A stretch of DNA of 24,539 nucleotides from JAGOEF01 sp964511665 (GTDB taxonomy: Bacteria; Bacteroidota; Bacteroidia; Bacteroidales; ML635J-15), in the NCBI GenBank assembly GCA_964511665.1, contig CAZEHA010000053.1, positions 1 through 24,539 on the forward strand, in the 5' to 3' direction. The translations under genes were made by a program, and so were the position numbers. Below the pieces are notes generated by a model. The model ran no database searches, had not been told where the DNA came from, and saw only the letters and a program-made list of their open reading frames with translations. This document shows, one piece after another, positions 8,000 to 16,295 of this stretch. How positions within the stretch are numbered: the stretch's first letter is position 1; each line of letters opens with the position of its first letter.

Positions 8000-8404
8000 T
8001 TAATAGGGCAACGATTTCATTTTTTCGGCAAGCGTATCGAGCATCTCTTTCACAGGCTTTTCCATCATGTTTTTTATGAATAAGTTCACTTCAGCCTTCA
8101 CTGTCAGTTTTACGGCAGTGCTGTTTTCGGCAAGAGGTTTCAACTGAATCCACATGTTGAAGGTTTGCATCATAATTTCGTTGCTCGAAATTTTCAATGT
8201 TTTAAACGGCTCTTTATCTACAAAGCGTAACATGGCTTTTTGCCCCTTCACGCGAAATGAACAGGAGTTTTCCTCAAACATTTTTTCAGTAACATCGTCA
8301 GGTAAAAAACCTTCAAAGTTCCTCATATCCGAAACGAAAGCAAAAATTTTTTCGTCGCAACAAGGAATGGTTACAATATTACTCTCTACATGCAACTGAC
8401 TCAT
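8000..8404 (-). CDS. SRPBCC (START/polyketide-cyclase-like) family protein
   Basis: A 134-residue soluble protein with the pattern of a small helix-grip fold: an N-terminal strand (HVESNIVTIPC), a helix (DEKIFAFVSDMRNFEGFLP), a run of antiparallel strands (about 45-115) and a long C-terminal amphipathic helix. Members bind hydrophobic ligands in a central cavity; the ligand is unknown here. It starts 12 bases after the pyrE stop on the same strand, so it is probably in the pyrE transcript. No catalytic residues can be assigned. Confidence 0.75.
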   Translation of the reverse strand: MSQLHVESNIVTIPCCDEKIFAFVSDMRNFEGFLPDDVTEKMFEENSCSFRVKGQKAMLRFVDKEPFKTLKISSNEIMMQTFNMWIQLKPLAENSTAVKLTVKAEVNLFIKNMMEKPVKEMLDTLAEKMKSLPY

Positions 8405-8416
8405 TATTCCTATTCT

Positions 8417-9049
8417 TTACTTTTTCCAGCGCGACGGATCATTTCTCCATTCCTGCAAGGTGCTAAGTTCAGCCTTTTGAATATACCCTGTTGCAATAGC
8501 GTGGGCAAGCAGGGTGTCGTAATTGCTTAGGCTAACGAGTTTTACGTTTTCTTCGGCAAAAGCTTTTGTGGCCGCTTCAAAATTGTAGGTAAAAATTGCT
8601 GCCATGCCCACAACCTCGCAGTTGGCTGCCCTAATAGCCCTAACAGCACTTAAACTGCTGCCACCTGTCGATATCAAATCTTCGATAACCAAGACTTTTT
8701 TCCCGGGTTCCAGATAGCCCTCAATCAAATTTTCGAGTCCGTGGTCTTTTGCTTTCGATCGAACGTAAATAAAAGGTTTATTCAAAGCATCCGCAACCAA
8801 AGCGCCCTGAGCAATGGCACCGGTGGCAACGCCGGCTACCACATCAAACTCCGAAAAATGTTGCGAAATAATTTCGGTAAAGCCATCTCTGATAGCGCTT
8901 CTTACTGCGGGAAACGATAATGTTTTGCGGTTGTCGCAATAAATTGGCGAAAACCATCCCGATGCCCATGTAAAATGATTTGTTGGCTCAAGTTTTATTG
9001 CTTTAATTTGCAATAAATGTTCTGCAATTTGTTCAGCTAGGTTTTTCAT
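8417..9049 (-). CDS. pyrE: Orotate phosphoribosyltransferase
   Basis: A 210-residue enzyme of the usual family length that joins orotate to PRPP to make orotidine 5'-monophosphate, the fifth step of pyrimidine synthesis. The PRPP-binding loop is VIEDLISTGGS (121-131). The flexible catalytic loop with RSKAKDHG (97-104) and the N-terminal FTWASGWFSPIYCDNR segment (26-41) are typical. It is followed by the SRPBCC gene and is divergent from the Nudix gene, with six bases between the two ATG codons. Its promoter must therefore lie inside the Nudix coding sequence; I could not recognise a -7 box there. Confidence 0.96.
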   Translation of the reverse strand: MKNLAEQIAEHLLQIKAIKLEPTNHFTWASGWFSPIYCDNRKTLSFPAVRSAIRDGFTEIISQHFSEFDVVAGVATGAIAQGALVADALNKPFIYVRSKAKDHGLENLIEGYLEPGKKVLVIEDLISTGGSSLSAVRAIRAANCEVVGMAAIFTYNFEAATKAFAEENVKLVSLSNYDTLLAHAIATGYIQKAELSTLQEWRNDPSRWKK

Positions 9050-9055
9050 AAGAAA

Positions 9056-9685
9056 ATGTTCATAGTTTATTACAAAAACAGGTTCATAAGTGTCAGTGAA
9101 TCAGCTACTGACCGCGAGGGTGCTGTAAACAGAGACATCAGAACCATCAACGACCTAAATATAGTTATTTATAAGTTTCTGGCAAACAATCATGTTGCAA
9201 GTTTGCATCTTTACGGAAAACCCTCCGAAAAAATCCTTAAAAAGCTGAAAAACATATTTGTATTTGTAAAGGCAGCCGGAGGGGTGGTGCTTAATAAAGA
9301 AAACGAAATACTTATTATTAGGCGACGCGGAAAATGGGACTTGCCCAAAGGAAAAAAAGAGAAAGGTGAAGATATTGGCATCACTGCTCTAAGAGAGGTT
9401 AGCGAAGAATGTGGGCTTGACCCTGCTTTTCTCGAAATGGGTAAGTTTATCGATTTTGCATGGCATATATACGAGGAGGGTGACGATTTTATCATTAAAA
9501 GAACATCGTGGTTTGTGATGCATTATTCAGGTAATGAGCCGCTCATACCGCAGTCGGAAGAAGATATTACAAAAGCACGATGGGTTAAACCGGAGGAATT
9601 GTACAAGCCTATGAAAAAAACATTTTTGAATATCAGATATATCCTCGAAAAATACCTCGAAATGTTTATTGGGCAAAATAAATAG
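9056..9685 (+). CDS. Nudix hydrolase with N-terminal extension
   Basis: A 209-residue protein. The Nudix box is complete at 99-121: G, five residues, E105, seven residues, R113-E114, then E117-E118 and C119-G120-L121, with all metal-binding glutamates present. About 70 residues precede the Nudix fold and form a separate small domain of mixed strands and helices (FIVYYKN start); I cannot assign its function. Nudix enzymes cleave a nucleoside diphosphate linked to another moiety; the substrate is not predictable. The start is supported because this N-terminal region looks folded and the next Met is well inside it. It is divergent from pyrE, with 6 bases between the start codons. Confidence 0.9.
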   Translation: MFIVYYKNRFISVSESATDREGAVNRDIRTINDLNIVIYKFLANNHVASLHLYGKPSEKILKKLKNIFVFVKAAGGVVLNKENEILIIRRRGKWDLPKGKKEKGEDIGITALREVSEECGLDPAFLEMGKFIDFAWHIYEEGDDFIIKRTSWFVMHYSGNEPLIPQSEEDITKARWVKPEELYKPMKKTFLNIRYILEKYLEMFIGQNK

Positions 9686-9695
9686 GACGCTACAG

Positions 9696-9715
9696 CATTT
9701 TAAGAACATTTTAAG
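9696..9715. repeat. Short direct repeat before the S46 peptidase gene
   Basis: CATTTTAAG occurs twice (9696-9704 and 9707-9715) with an 11-base period, about one helical turn, just after the Nudix stop codon and upstream of the possible S46 promoter. Confidence 0.5.
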
Positions 9716-9726
9716 TTTTAATAACT

Positions 9727-9755
9727 TATGATTTCGAATTATTTAATTTCTTTTG
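9727..9755 (+). promoter_or_regulatory. Possible promoter of the S46 peptidase gene
   Basis: TATG at 9727-9730 lies 17 bases before TTCTTTTG (9748-9755), which matches TAnnTTTG at seven of eight positions. This would place the transcription start near 9760 and give a leader of about 20 bases. The 17-base spacing equals that of the better promoters in this window. Confidence 0.35.
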
Positions 9756-9781
9756 TAAAAAAATAACTTAAAAACAGTATT

Positions 9782-11974
9782 ATGAAAAAAACGTTTTACT
9801 TCTTCCTCGGCCTTTTCTTGTTGCTCAACCTTGCGCTTCAAGCCGACGAAGGAATGTGGATACCGGGGCATATGAGCAAAATGAATTATGCCGATATGCA
9901 GAAATTGGGCTGTGAGCTTACTCCCGAGCAAATTTACAGTATCAACAATAGTAGTATTAAAGATGCTATTTTTCAACTTCTGGGCGAGGGTGGACAAGGT
10001 TTCTGTACCGGCGAAATTGTATCGCCCAAAGGTTTAATGTTTACCAATCACCATTGTGGTTATCAGGCTATTGCTTCGTTGAGTTCTCTCGAGAATAACT
10101 ATCTCGACAATGGCTTCTGGGCTCGCAATTCCGACGAAGAAATTCATTGTCCCGGTGTATCGGTGTCGAGAGTGGTTCGTATCGAACATGTTACCGACCG
10201 TATTCTGGCCGGTATTACATCTGAAACTTCCGATAGCGAACGTAATAAAAAAATCGGTCAGGCTATCTCCGAAATAGAGAAAGAAGCTATTGCCGGTTCG
10301 CACTACGAAGCCAAAGTGAAAGAAATGTATAAAGGTGGCGAATACTATCTGTTTGTTTATGAGGTATTTGGAGATGTGCGCTTTGTAGGAGCTCCTCCTT
10401 CATCAATCGGAAAATTTGGCGGCGATACCGATAATTGGATGTGGCCCCGCCACACCGGCGACTTCTCGGTTTTTAGGGTGTATATGTCGCCCGATGGTAT
10501 GCCCACCAAAGGTTACGATAAGAACAACGTTGCCTATAAGCCGCTTCATTATCTTCCTATTTCTATTAAAGGTATCGAAGAAGGCGATTTTACAATGATA
10601 ATGGGCTACCCCGGCGAAACCGAACGCTATTTGTCGGCAGCCGGTATGGAATACAAACGTGATGTGTTCGATCCGGTATTGGTTCGTTTGCTTAATACGA
10701 TGCTAGTTGCTATGAAAGTGGATATGGATCGCGATCCAGCTATCAGACTTGCTCTTGCTGATACTTATGCATCTTACGCCAACGGCCGTAAATTGTTCGA
10801 AGGTGAAATGACCACACTGAAAAACACCGATGCAATACAGCAGCGTAAGGCTTACGAAGAAGGCTTTGTGAAATGGATAAATGCCGATGAACAACGAAAG
10901 AAAACCTACGGTACTGCTTTCAGCGAATTGACCGAGGATTATAAAACCTATGGTGATGCATCAAAACAGTTATATTATTATGCTTTAGCTCTTCTTCAGG
11001 GTAGTCAACAGGCAATGAATGTTATAGGCTATATGACTCTCGCAAGCTATCTCGAAGACACAAAAGGGAACAAGCAAATGATCGACGAAATGGTTGAAGA
11101 ATATAAAAACGATTTAGACGAAACCTATGCAAAATATTTTGCAGGAACCGACCGCAGGGTATTCGAAGCCATGCTGAAACTTTATGTTCAAGATATTCCA
11201 TCTGCCGAAAGAGCTCCCGTTTTCAACGATGTTATCTTCAAAAACTATAAAGCCAAATCAGAAAACGAAAGCATCGAAAAATTTATTGCTGATGTGTATG
11301 CCCGCAGTATTTTTGTTGATAAAACCCGTATGCAGGCTTTTTTAGCGAAACCTTCGAAAAAAACATTGGTTAACGACCCACTCTATAAATTTATGGAATC
11401 GGCCTACGGGGGTATCATGGGTGCACAAATGGCATTTGTGGGTGTAATGGGTAAAATCGATAATAACGAAAGGCTCTATATGGAAGCAATGCGTTTATTC
11501 GAACCCGAAAGAAACTTTTATCCCGATGCCAACTCAACGCTTCGTTTAACTTACGGCTCGGTGCAAGATTACGATCCGCGTGATGCCGTTAAATATCACT
11601 GGTTGAGTTATGGCGAAGGCATCCTCGAAAAATATGTTCCGGGCGACTTGGAATTCGACGTTGACCCGAAACTTTTGCAATTAATTAAAGACAACGATTA
11701 TGGTCGCTATGCTGATAAGACCGGACGCCTGCCTGTGTGCTTCCTTAGCGACAACGACATCACCGGTGGCAATTCAGGAAGCCCCATTCTCAACGGCAAA
11801 GGTGAACTCATCGGCCTGGCTTTCGACGGAAACTGGGAGTGGCTGTGCAGCAACCTGATTTTTAGTACCACCCTGCAGCGTACCATAAACGTAGATTCGC
11901 GCTATGTGCTTTGGGTTATCGATAAATTTGCCGGAGCCCAAAATATTATCGACGAACTCGATATCCGACAATAA
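9782..11974 (+). CDS. S46 family dipeptidyl-peptidase, DPP7 type
   Basis: A 730-residue serine exopeptidase. Residues 1-21 form a signal peptide with probable cleavage after LQA, so it is likely periplasmic. Catalytic triad by motif: His91 in FTNHHCGY, Asp227 in HTGDFS, and Ser665 in GGNSGSP. These enzymes release dipeptides from peptide N-termini, which suits amino-acid and peptide feeding. The residue 18 positions after the catalytic Ser is Gly (Gly683, in LAFDGNWE). In characterised S46 enzymes Gly there goes with DPP7-like preference for hydrophobic P1 residues, and Arg with DPP11-like acidic preference. It stands as a single gene with its own terminator. Confidence 0.95.
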   Translation: MKKTFYFFLGLFLLLNLALQADEGMWIPGHMSKMNYADMQKLGCELTPEQIYSINNSSIKDAIFQLLGEGGQGFCTGEIVSPKGLMFTNHHCGYQAIASLSSLENNYLDNGFWARNSDEEIHCPGVSVSRVVRIEHVTDRILAGITSETSDSERNKKIGQAISEIEKEAIAGSHYEAKVKEMYKGGEYYLFVYEVFGDVRFVGAPPSSIGKFGGDTDNWMWPRHTGDFSVFRVYMSPDGMPTKGYDKNNVAYKPLHYLPISIKGIEEGDFTMIMGYPGETERYLSAAGMEYKRDVFDPVLVRLLNTMLVAMKVDMDRDPAIRLALADTYASYANGRKLFEGEMTTLKNTDAIQQRKAYEEGFVKWINADEQRKKTYGTAFSELTEDYKTYGDASKQLYYYALALLQGSQQAMNVIGYMTLASYLEDTKGNKQMIDEMVEEYKNDLDETYAKYFAGTDRRVFEAMLKLYVQDIPSAERAPVFNDVIFKNYKAKSENESIEKFIADVYARSIFVDKTRMQAFLAKPSKKTLVNDPLYKFMESAYGGIMGAQMAFVGVMGKIDNNERLYMEAMRLFEPERNFYPDANSTLRLTYGSVQDYDPRDAVKYHWLSYGEGILEKYVPGDLEFDVDPKLLQLIKDNDYGRYADKTGRLPVCFLSDNDITGGNSGSPILNGKGELIGLAFDGNWEWLCSNLIFSTTLQRTINVDSRYVLWVIDKFAGAQNIIDELDIRQ

Positions 11975-11996
11975 TTTATTGTTGATTATACCTCAG

Positions 11997-12028
11997 AAAA
12001 CCCGGCTTTTACTAAGTCGGGTTTTTTT
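11997..12028 (+). terminator. Rho-independent terminator of the S46 peptidase gene
   Basis: Inverted repeat AAAACCCGGCTT / AAGTCGGGTTTT (one G-T pair) with a five-base loop, followed by a T-rich tail ending at 12028, starts 22 bases after the stop codon. The stem is 12 bp and GC-rich at the centre. Confidence 0.9.
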
Positions 12029-12138
12029 ACATCCACATGCTTGTTTTACATTTGATTGAACAATTATTATAAAAAAACAATATCTGATGCAACCATATTT
12101 TGACTTGAAACGTTATATTAATATAAAACAATTATACC

Positions 12139-13950
12139 ATGAAACAAAGTATGCTGTTCTTAGTATTGCTGCTTGTGAATGTTTCAATTTGCAAGCATGT
12201 GCCGGCGCAACATCTAATTCCCGGTAATGGCACCATCAACAATTCGTTTGATAAGGAAAATGGTTTACAGGTGCATAAATCTCAACCGGTTGCCAATTAT
12301 CAATACCTCGACATTAATAATGTAGCAGCGAAAATTCCAAGTTTTGGAGTTTTGTTTTGTAACGGACATGGTTATTATGTCCCTGAATCAGACAGCACCA
12401 AATCTATTTTTTCGGCCGCATTATGGATAGGGGGTCTCGACGAAAATGAAAACTTACACCTGTCGGCCGAGCGATACAATCAATTGGGTTATAATTATTT
12501 GCCCGGGCCATTATACAACGACGGGGTACTCGGAAATTGCGAGCCCAACATCAGCAATTACTTTAATAGGGTATGGAAAATCAATCGTAACGACATTAAC
12601 CAATTCTATCAGGAATTGCTTGCAGGGCAACCTGTAGATATGTTTACCGATATTCTGGAATGGCCGGGTACCGGGCCTCAGGGCTACGACGAAGTGTTGG
12701 CTCCTTATATCGACAACAACAACGATGGTTTTTACAATGCAGCCCAATATGGCGATATTCCCGATATGCTGGGCGATCAGATGCTGTGGTGGGTAAGCAA
12801 CGACGTTCTTAGCGATACTCGCGAGGTTGAAGGATTACCCATGGGTGTTCAAGTAGAATATACCCTGTATGGCTATGTGTATGAAAATCCTCCAAATGAT
12901 TTTATAGACTTGATTAATTACCAGACTTTTTTAAAAATAAAAATTAAAAATAAATCGGCGAATACCTATCACTCGGTGTATGCAGGTTTTTATGTTGATG
13001 GCGATTTAGGATGTCAGTCGAATGATTTTATAGGTTGCGATGTTGAAAGGAAAAGCTTTTACTTTTACAATGGTACCGAAATCGATAACTCGTGTAACGG
13101 CTTTCTCGGTTATGGACAATATCCACCCATTCAAACCATTACCTTGCTGAATACACCGCTTGCCGATGCCAATGGTGTTGACGATGATGGCGATGGTGTA
13201 ATTGATAACGAGCAAACAGGAATGAGTAAGTTTGTGTATTATAATATAAGTGGTGAGGGAAATCCTGCAACAACCGATCCTGTAATGCCAAGTGAATATT
13301 ACAATTATTTAAGAGGCTATTGGAAAGACGGTCAGCCGCTTTGCTATGGTGGTACGGGGCACCCTTCGGGAGGAGGAAATCTCGAAATTCCATGCGATTA
13401 TATGTTTTTTGGCGAAAGCGATACTTTATTCACTGGAACCAATGGTGTTGCAACGCCCCCTTGGACAGAATCGGGGTGCCAAAATATACCCGGCGACAGG
13501 AGAGGCGTTGTAAGTATGGGACCCTTTACGTTTGAGCCGGGCGAAGAAGTCGAAATCGATGTGCTGTTAGGTTTTATTCCTCAGGATGAGGTTTCAACAA
13601 AGACCACAGCTTTCTTCGATTATGGCCCGAAACTCGATACTCTTATTTCGTGGTTTCACACCAATAACTTGCCATCTTCGCTTACGCAGGTAGAACAGCT
13701 AAGTCTAAGCCCCGATGCAGGGTTTCAATGTAAGCTCTTCCCCAATCCTACTCATGATGAAATGAATATTCACTCTAATTGGGTACTAAATCGTATTCAT
13801 GTTTACGATATTTGGGGAAATTGTGTAATAACAGAGCTTGTCGATAATCGAATGTATCGTGGCAGTTGGTCGTGTTTGCAGTCTGGTGTGTATTTTGTGA
13901 AATTATTGGGCGACGACTTTACGCACTGGGAAAAGATAATTGTGAAATAA
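12139..13950 (+). CDS. T9SS type A sorting-domain secreted protein with 'ALWIGG' N-terminal module
   Basis: A 603-residue protein. A signal peptide covers about residues 1-24 (VPAQ end). The N-terminal region contains an AALWIGG motif followed by an LSAERYNQLG-like segment and FNRVWKINRNDI; this pattern is known to me from large secreted Bacteroidota proteins of unknown function. A D-rich loop, DANGVDDDGDGVIDNE (343-358), resembles a calcium-binding DxDxDG site. The C-terminal 75 residues form a T9SS type A sorting domain (LFPNP at 533-537, GVYFVKL near the end), so the protein is exported through the outer membrane. It is a single gene between two terminators. No enzymatic motif is visible; function unknown. 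Confidence 0.88.
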   Translation: MKQSMLFLVLLLVNVSICKHVPAQHLIPGNGTINNSFDKENGLQVHKSQPVANYQYLDINNVAAKIPSFGVLFCNGHGYYVPESDSTKSIFSAALWIGGLDENENLHLSAERYNQLGYNYLPGPLYNDGVLGNCEPNISNYFNRVWKINRNDINQFYQELLAGQPVDMFTDILEWPGTGPQGYDEVLAPYIDNNNDGFYNAAQYGDIPDMLGDQMLWWVSNDVLSDTREVEGLPMGVQVEYTLYGYVYENPPNDFIDLINYQTFLKIKIKNKSANTYHSVYAGFYVDGDLGCQSNDFIGCDVERKSFYFYNGTEIDNSCNGFLGYGQYPPIQTITLLNTPLADANGVDDDGDGVIDNEQTGMSKFVYYNISGEGNPATTDPVMPSEYYNYLRGYWKDGQPLCYGGTGHPSGGGNLEIPCDYMFFGESDTLFTGTNGVATPPWTESGCQNIPGDRRGVVSMGPFTFEPGEEVEIDVLLGFIPQDEVSTKTTAFFDYGPKLDTLISWFHTNNLPSSLTQVEQLSLSPDAGFQCKLFPNPTHDEMNIHSNWVLNRIHVYDIWGNCVITELVDNRMYRGSWSCLQSGVYFVKLLGDDFTHWEKIIVK

Positions 13951-13951
13951 T

Positions 13952-13981
13952 AAAAAAGCCGCTCAGTTAGAGCGGCTTTTT
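13952..13981. terminator. Bidirectional rho-independent terminator between the T9SS gene and the tRNA genes
   Basis: A perfect GC-rich stem, AAAAGCCGCTC / GAGCGGCTTTT, with loop AGTTA has A and T runs on both sides. It begins just after the stop codon at 13950 and ends three bases from the 3' end of the downstream minus-strand tRNA gene. It can therefore serve both converging transcripts. Confidence 0.92.
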
Positions 13982-13983
13982 AG

Positions 13984-14055
13984 TTGACCTGCAAGGACTT
14001 GAACCCTGAAATTGAGAACCAGAATCTCACGTGTTGCCAATTACACCACAGGTCA
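13984..14055 (-). tRNA. tRNA-Gln (anticodon CTG)
   Basis: The minus strand folds as a full cloverleaf: acceptor stem TGACCTG/CAGGTCA; D arm GTG..CAC; anticodon stem TGAGA/TCTCA with loop TTCTGGT, anticodon CTG, reading CAG; four-base variable loop; T arm CAGGG-TTCAAGT-CCTTG with one G-T pair. The discriminator base is A (13984). The next bases are CTA, so CCA is not encoded. It is the second gene of a tandem pair. Confidence 0.95.
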
Positions 14056-14073
14056 GTATATCTCAAAATTTGG

Positions 14074-14144
14074 TTGTCCGACCAGGATTCGAACCTGGAC
14101 AGGCAGAACCAAAATCTGCAGTGCTACCATTACACCATCGGACA
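14074..14144 (-). tRNA. tRNA-Gln (anticodon TTG)
   Basis: The minus strand folds as a cloverleaf: acceptor stem TGTCCGA/TCGGACA; D arm GTG..CAC; anticodon stem GCAGA/TCTGC with loop TTTTGGT, anticodon TTG, reading CAA (and CAG by wobble); T arm CCAGG-TTCGAAT-CCTGG. The discriminator base is A at 14074, followed by CCA (14073-14071), which may be encoded or fortuitous. It is first in the pair, with 18 bases between the two genes. Confidence 0.96.
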
Positions 14145-14171
14145 GACAAAGAACTTTTGGTTTTAGGTGTG

Positions 14172-14200
14172 CAAAAATAACAATTATTTTATAAACCAAA
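14172..14200 (-). promoter_or_regulatory. Promoter of the tRNA-Gln pair
   Basis: On the minus strand, TTTG (14200-14197), 17 bases, then TATTTTTG (14179-14172) is a complete match to the Bacteroidota promoter TTTG-N17-TAnnTTTG. Transcription would start near 14165, about 20 bases before the first tRNA. It lies between the vWA gene's terminator and the tRNA genes. Confidence 0.75.
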
Positions 14201-14201
14201 T

Positions 14202-14235
14202 AAAAAACCACATTTTATTTGCATAAAATGTGGTT
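14202..14235 (-). terminator. Rho-independent terminator of the vWA protein gene
   Basis: A perfect 13-bp inverted repeat (AACCACATTTTAT / ATAAAATGTGGTT) with a four-base loop is followed on the minus strand by a run of T. It lies 23 bases after the stop codon of the minus-strand gene and directly upstream of the tRNA promoter. Confidence 0.88.
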
Positions 14236-14258
14236 AAAACTTCAGATGCTTTTCAACA

Positions 14259-16142
14259 CTATCTGCTCATCAGCTTTGCTTTTTCGAGAAGCGTAATGTA
14301 CTCGCTGCGGTAACCGTATGTGTCACTGCCTTTTGCTTCTTTCGCCAGCCTGATGGCTTCGTCGTATGACGATTGTTCTTTGAATTCAGAGTTTCTCAAT
14401 AGCATACCGAATTCTGCTACAGAAGCAGCCAGTTTAAAATTGTCGGTTGTTTTACCTACATCGGTTTGGCCAACTTTCGAGGTAATCAGTTTGCTCGTGC
14501 TACCATTGGGGTCTTTATATCTGATTTTTAATGTCATTATGTCGTTGCTGTTCTTTACTTTTATGTCCTGATAGCTTAATGGATCAACACTGGCTACTGT
14601 TTCCTGAGAGTTGCCCGGAATAATTTCATACAAAGCGGTTACGCTGTGCCCGCTGCCAATGTCGCCGGCATCAACCTTGTCGTTGTTGAAGTCTTCTTTA
14701 TTCAGAATTCGGTTCTCGTAACCAATCAGGCGGTATGCTTTTACTTTTGAAGGATTAAACTCTATTTGTATTTTCACGTCTTTGGCAATCGTGAAAAGAG
14801 TTCCCCACAGCTCCTCGCTGAAGATTTTTCGCGCCTCCATTATGTTGTCGATATATGCGTAATTGCCGTTGCCTTTATTACTGAGTTTTTCCATCTTCGA
14901 ATCTTTATAATTGCCCATTCCAAACCCGAGAATGGTAAGATAAACACCGTCGTCGCGTCTTTCTTCTATTAAGCGTTCCATAGCCGCATCGCTGCTTTCG
15001 CCTACATTGAAGTCGCCGTCGCTGGCCAGAATTACGCGGTTGTTGCCATTAGTTATAAAATTTTCTTTAGCTACTTTATAGGCCAGTTTCAATCCGGCCC
15101 CGCCGGCTGTTGAACCTCCTGCCTCCAGCCTGTCGATGGCAGCCAGAATTGTAGCCTTGTCTTTACCTGAGGTTGAAGGCAATACAAGCCCGGCTGCACC
15201 GGCATACACCACTATAGCGACTTTGTCTTGAGGGCGTAGCTGATCAACCAGTATCTTAAATGCTTGTTTCAAAAGTGGGAGTTTGTTGTGGTAATTCATC
15301 GAGCCCGAAACATCGATTAAAAACACCAGATTGTTGGCCGGAATTTCTTCCGAAATCATCTTTTTTCCTTGTATGCCTATTAATAAAAGCTGGTGCTCTT
15401 TATTCCATGGACATTCACCCAGTTCGAGAGAGGTCGAAAAAGGATGTTCGCCTGTAGGTTGCTTGTAATTGTAATCGAAATAGTTTATCATTTCTTCTAT
15501 TCTAACTGCATCAGCATAGGGCATTTGGTTGTTGTTGATAAAACGCCTAACGTTGGCATAAGAGGCTCTGTCAACGTCAATCGAAAATGTGCTGAGCGGG
15601 TCGTGGCTTACCTCTTTAAATTTGTTTTCGTTAATATAATCGTATGATTCTGTATTCCAATCGATAGGTGCCTGATCGTACGCAAAACTGTTGTAGCCGG
15701 CATTACCCCCACAAGGAGCAGATGCAACACTTTCTTTGCGATTGAATTGCATTTGCCCCGAATACTCTTGTTCTTCAATTTTTTTGCGATCGCCTTTTGT
15801 TATGTCTTTATCACGGTTGGCCACCAGACCGGCTGTCATGTACACATACAACTGCTTGTTTTCGTTTTCGCTTAAATTAAAAATCAGTTCATAGGTTTCG
15901 AAACCTTTGTAGTTCACTTTTAATGTGTATTTACCTTGTATCAGGTCTTTGAACTCAAAATTCCCCGAGGCATCGGTGGTGGTGGTTTTCAGAACTTTAC
16001 CATCTGACGAGGCCAATACGGCCGATGCTTTTGCAATGAATGCGCCGCTTTCCGATTCATACACAATTCCTTTAACTGTTGCTGCATGGCTTGCCATTGT
16101 TAATACTGAGCAAATTACCATGAAAATGATTGTTCGTTTCAT
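14259..16142 (-). CDS. von Willebrand factor type A domain protein with carboxypeptidase-regulatory-like N-terminus (YfbK-like)
   Basis: A 627-residue exported protein when started at the ATG ending at 16142, which gives a clean signal peptide (MKRTIIF..., cleavage near SHA). A start 23 codons earlier is possible but adds a polar stretch before the signal. Domains: a carboxypeptidase regulatory-like beta domain (about 22-97); a vWF_A-type N-terminal segment (about 165-265); a VWA domain with the MIDAS motif DVSGS at 277-281, the Thr of GGSTAGG near 345, and the SDGD loop at 375-377; and a C-terminal DUF3520-like region. The metal-ion-dependent adhesion site is complete, so it should bind a divalent cation and a protein ligand. 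The partner is unknown. No lipobox is present. Confidence 0.9.
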   Translation of the reverse strand: MKRTIIFMVICSVLTMASHAATVKGIVYESESGAFIAKASAVLASSDGKVLKTTTTDASGNFEFKDLIQGKYTLKVNYKGFETYELIFNLSENENKQLYVYMTAGLVANRDKDITKGDRKKIEEQEYSGQMQFNRKESVASAPCGGNAGYNSFAYDQAPIDWNTESYDYINENKFKEVSHDPLSTFSIDVDRASYANVRRFINNNQMPYADAVRIEEMINYFDYNYKQPTGEHPFSTSLELGECPWNKEHQLLLIGIQGKKMISEEIPANNLVFLIDVSGSMNYHNKLPLLKQAFKILVDQLRPQDKVAIVVYAGAAGLVLPSTSGKDKATILAAIDRLEAGGSTAGGAGLKLAYKVAKENFITNGNNRVILASDGDFNVGESSDAAMERLIEERRDDGVYLTILGFGMGNYKDSKMEKLSNKGNGNYAYIDNIMEARKIFSEELWGTLFTIAKDVKIQIEFNPSKVKAYRLIGYENRILNKEDFNNDKVDAGDIGSGHSVTALYEIIPGNSQETVASVDPLSYQDIKVKNSNDIMTLKIRYKDPNGSTSKLITSKVGQTDVGKTTDNFKLAASVAEFGMLLRNSEFKEQSSYDEAIRLAKEAKGSDTYGYRSEYITLLEKAKLMSR

Positions 16143-16262
16143 AATCTGTATTGTTTTTATGGTTTGTTTTTGTTTCACATTGCATAGATGAATCGAATAT
16201 CTTATTTCCATAAATACCTTAAATAATTTTGCGCTATTCAGCAGTTTATAAGTGTCGATTGT

Positions 16263-16291
16263 GTTGGTACAAATAATATTTATTAGTTTCG
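16263..16291 (+). promoter_or_regulatory. Probable promoter of the comF-family gene
   Basis: GTTG (16263-16266) lies 17 bases before TAGTTTCG (16284-16291), a seven-of-eight match to TAnnTTTG. The box ends four bases before the ATG at 16296, so transcription may start at or beside the start codon. Confidence 0.5.
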
Positions 16292-16295
16292 CATT

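Noticed and set aside
13984..14194. Two 60-codon plus-strand open frames over the tRNA genes
   Set aside because: They cross two well-folded minus-strand tRNA genes and a terminator; they are reading-frame accidents.
16143..16211. Upstream start for the vWA protein (23 more residues)
   Set aside because: The extra residues are polar and precede a standard signal peptide that starts at the Met at 16142.
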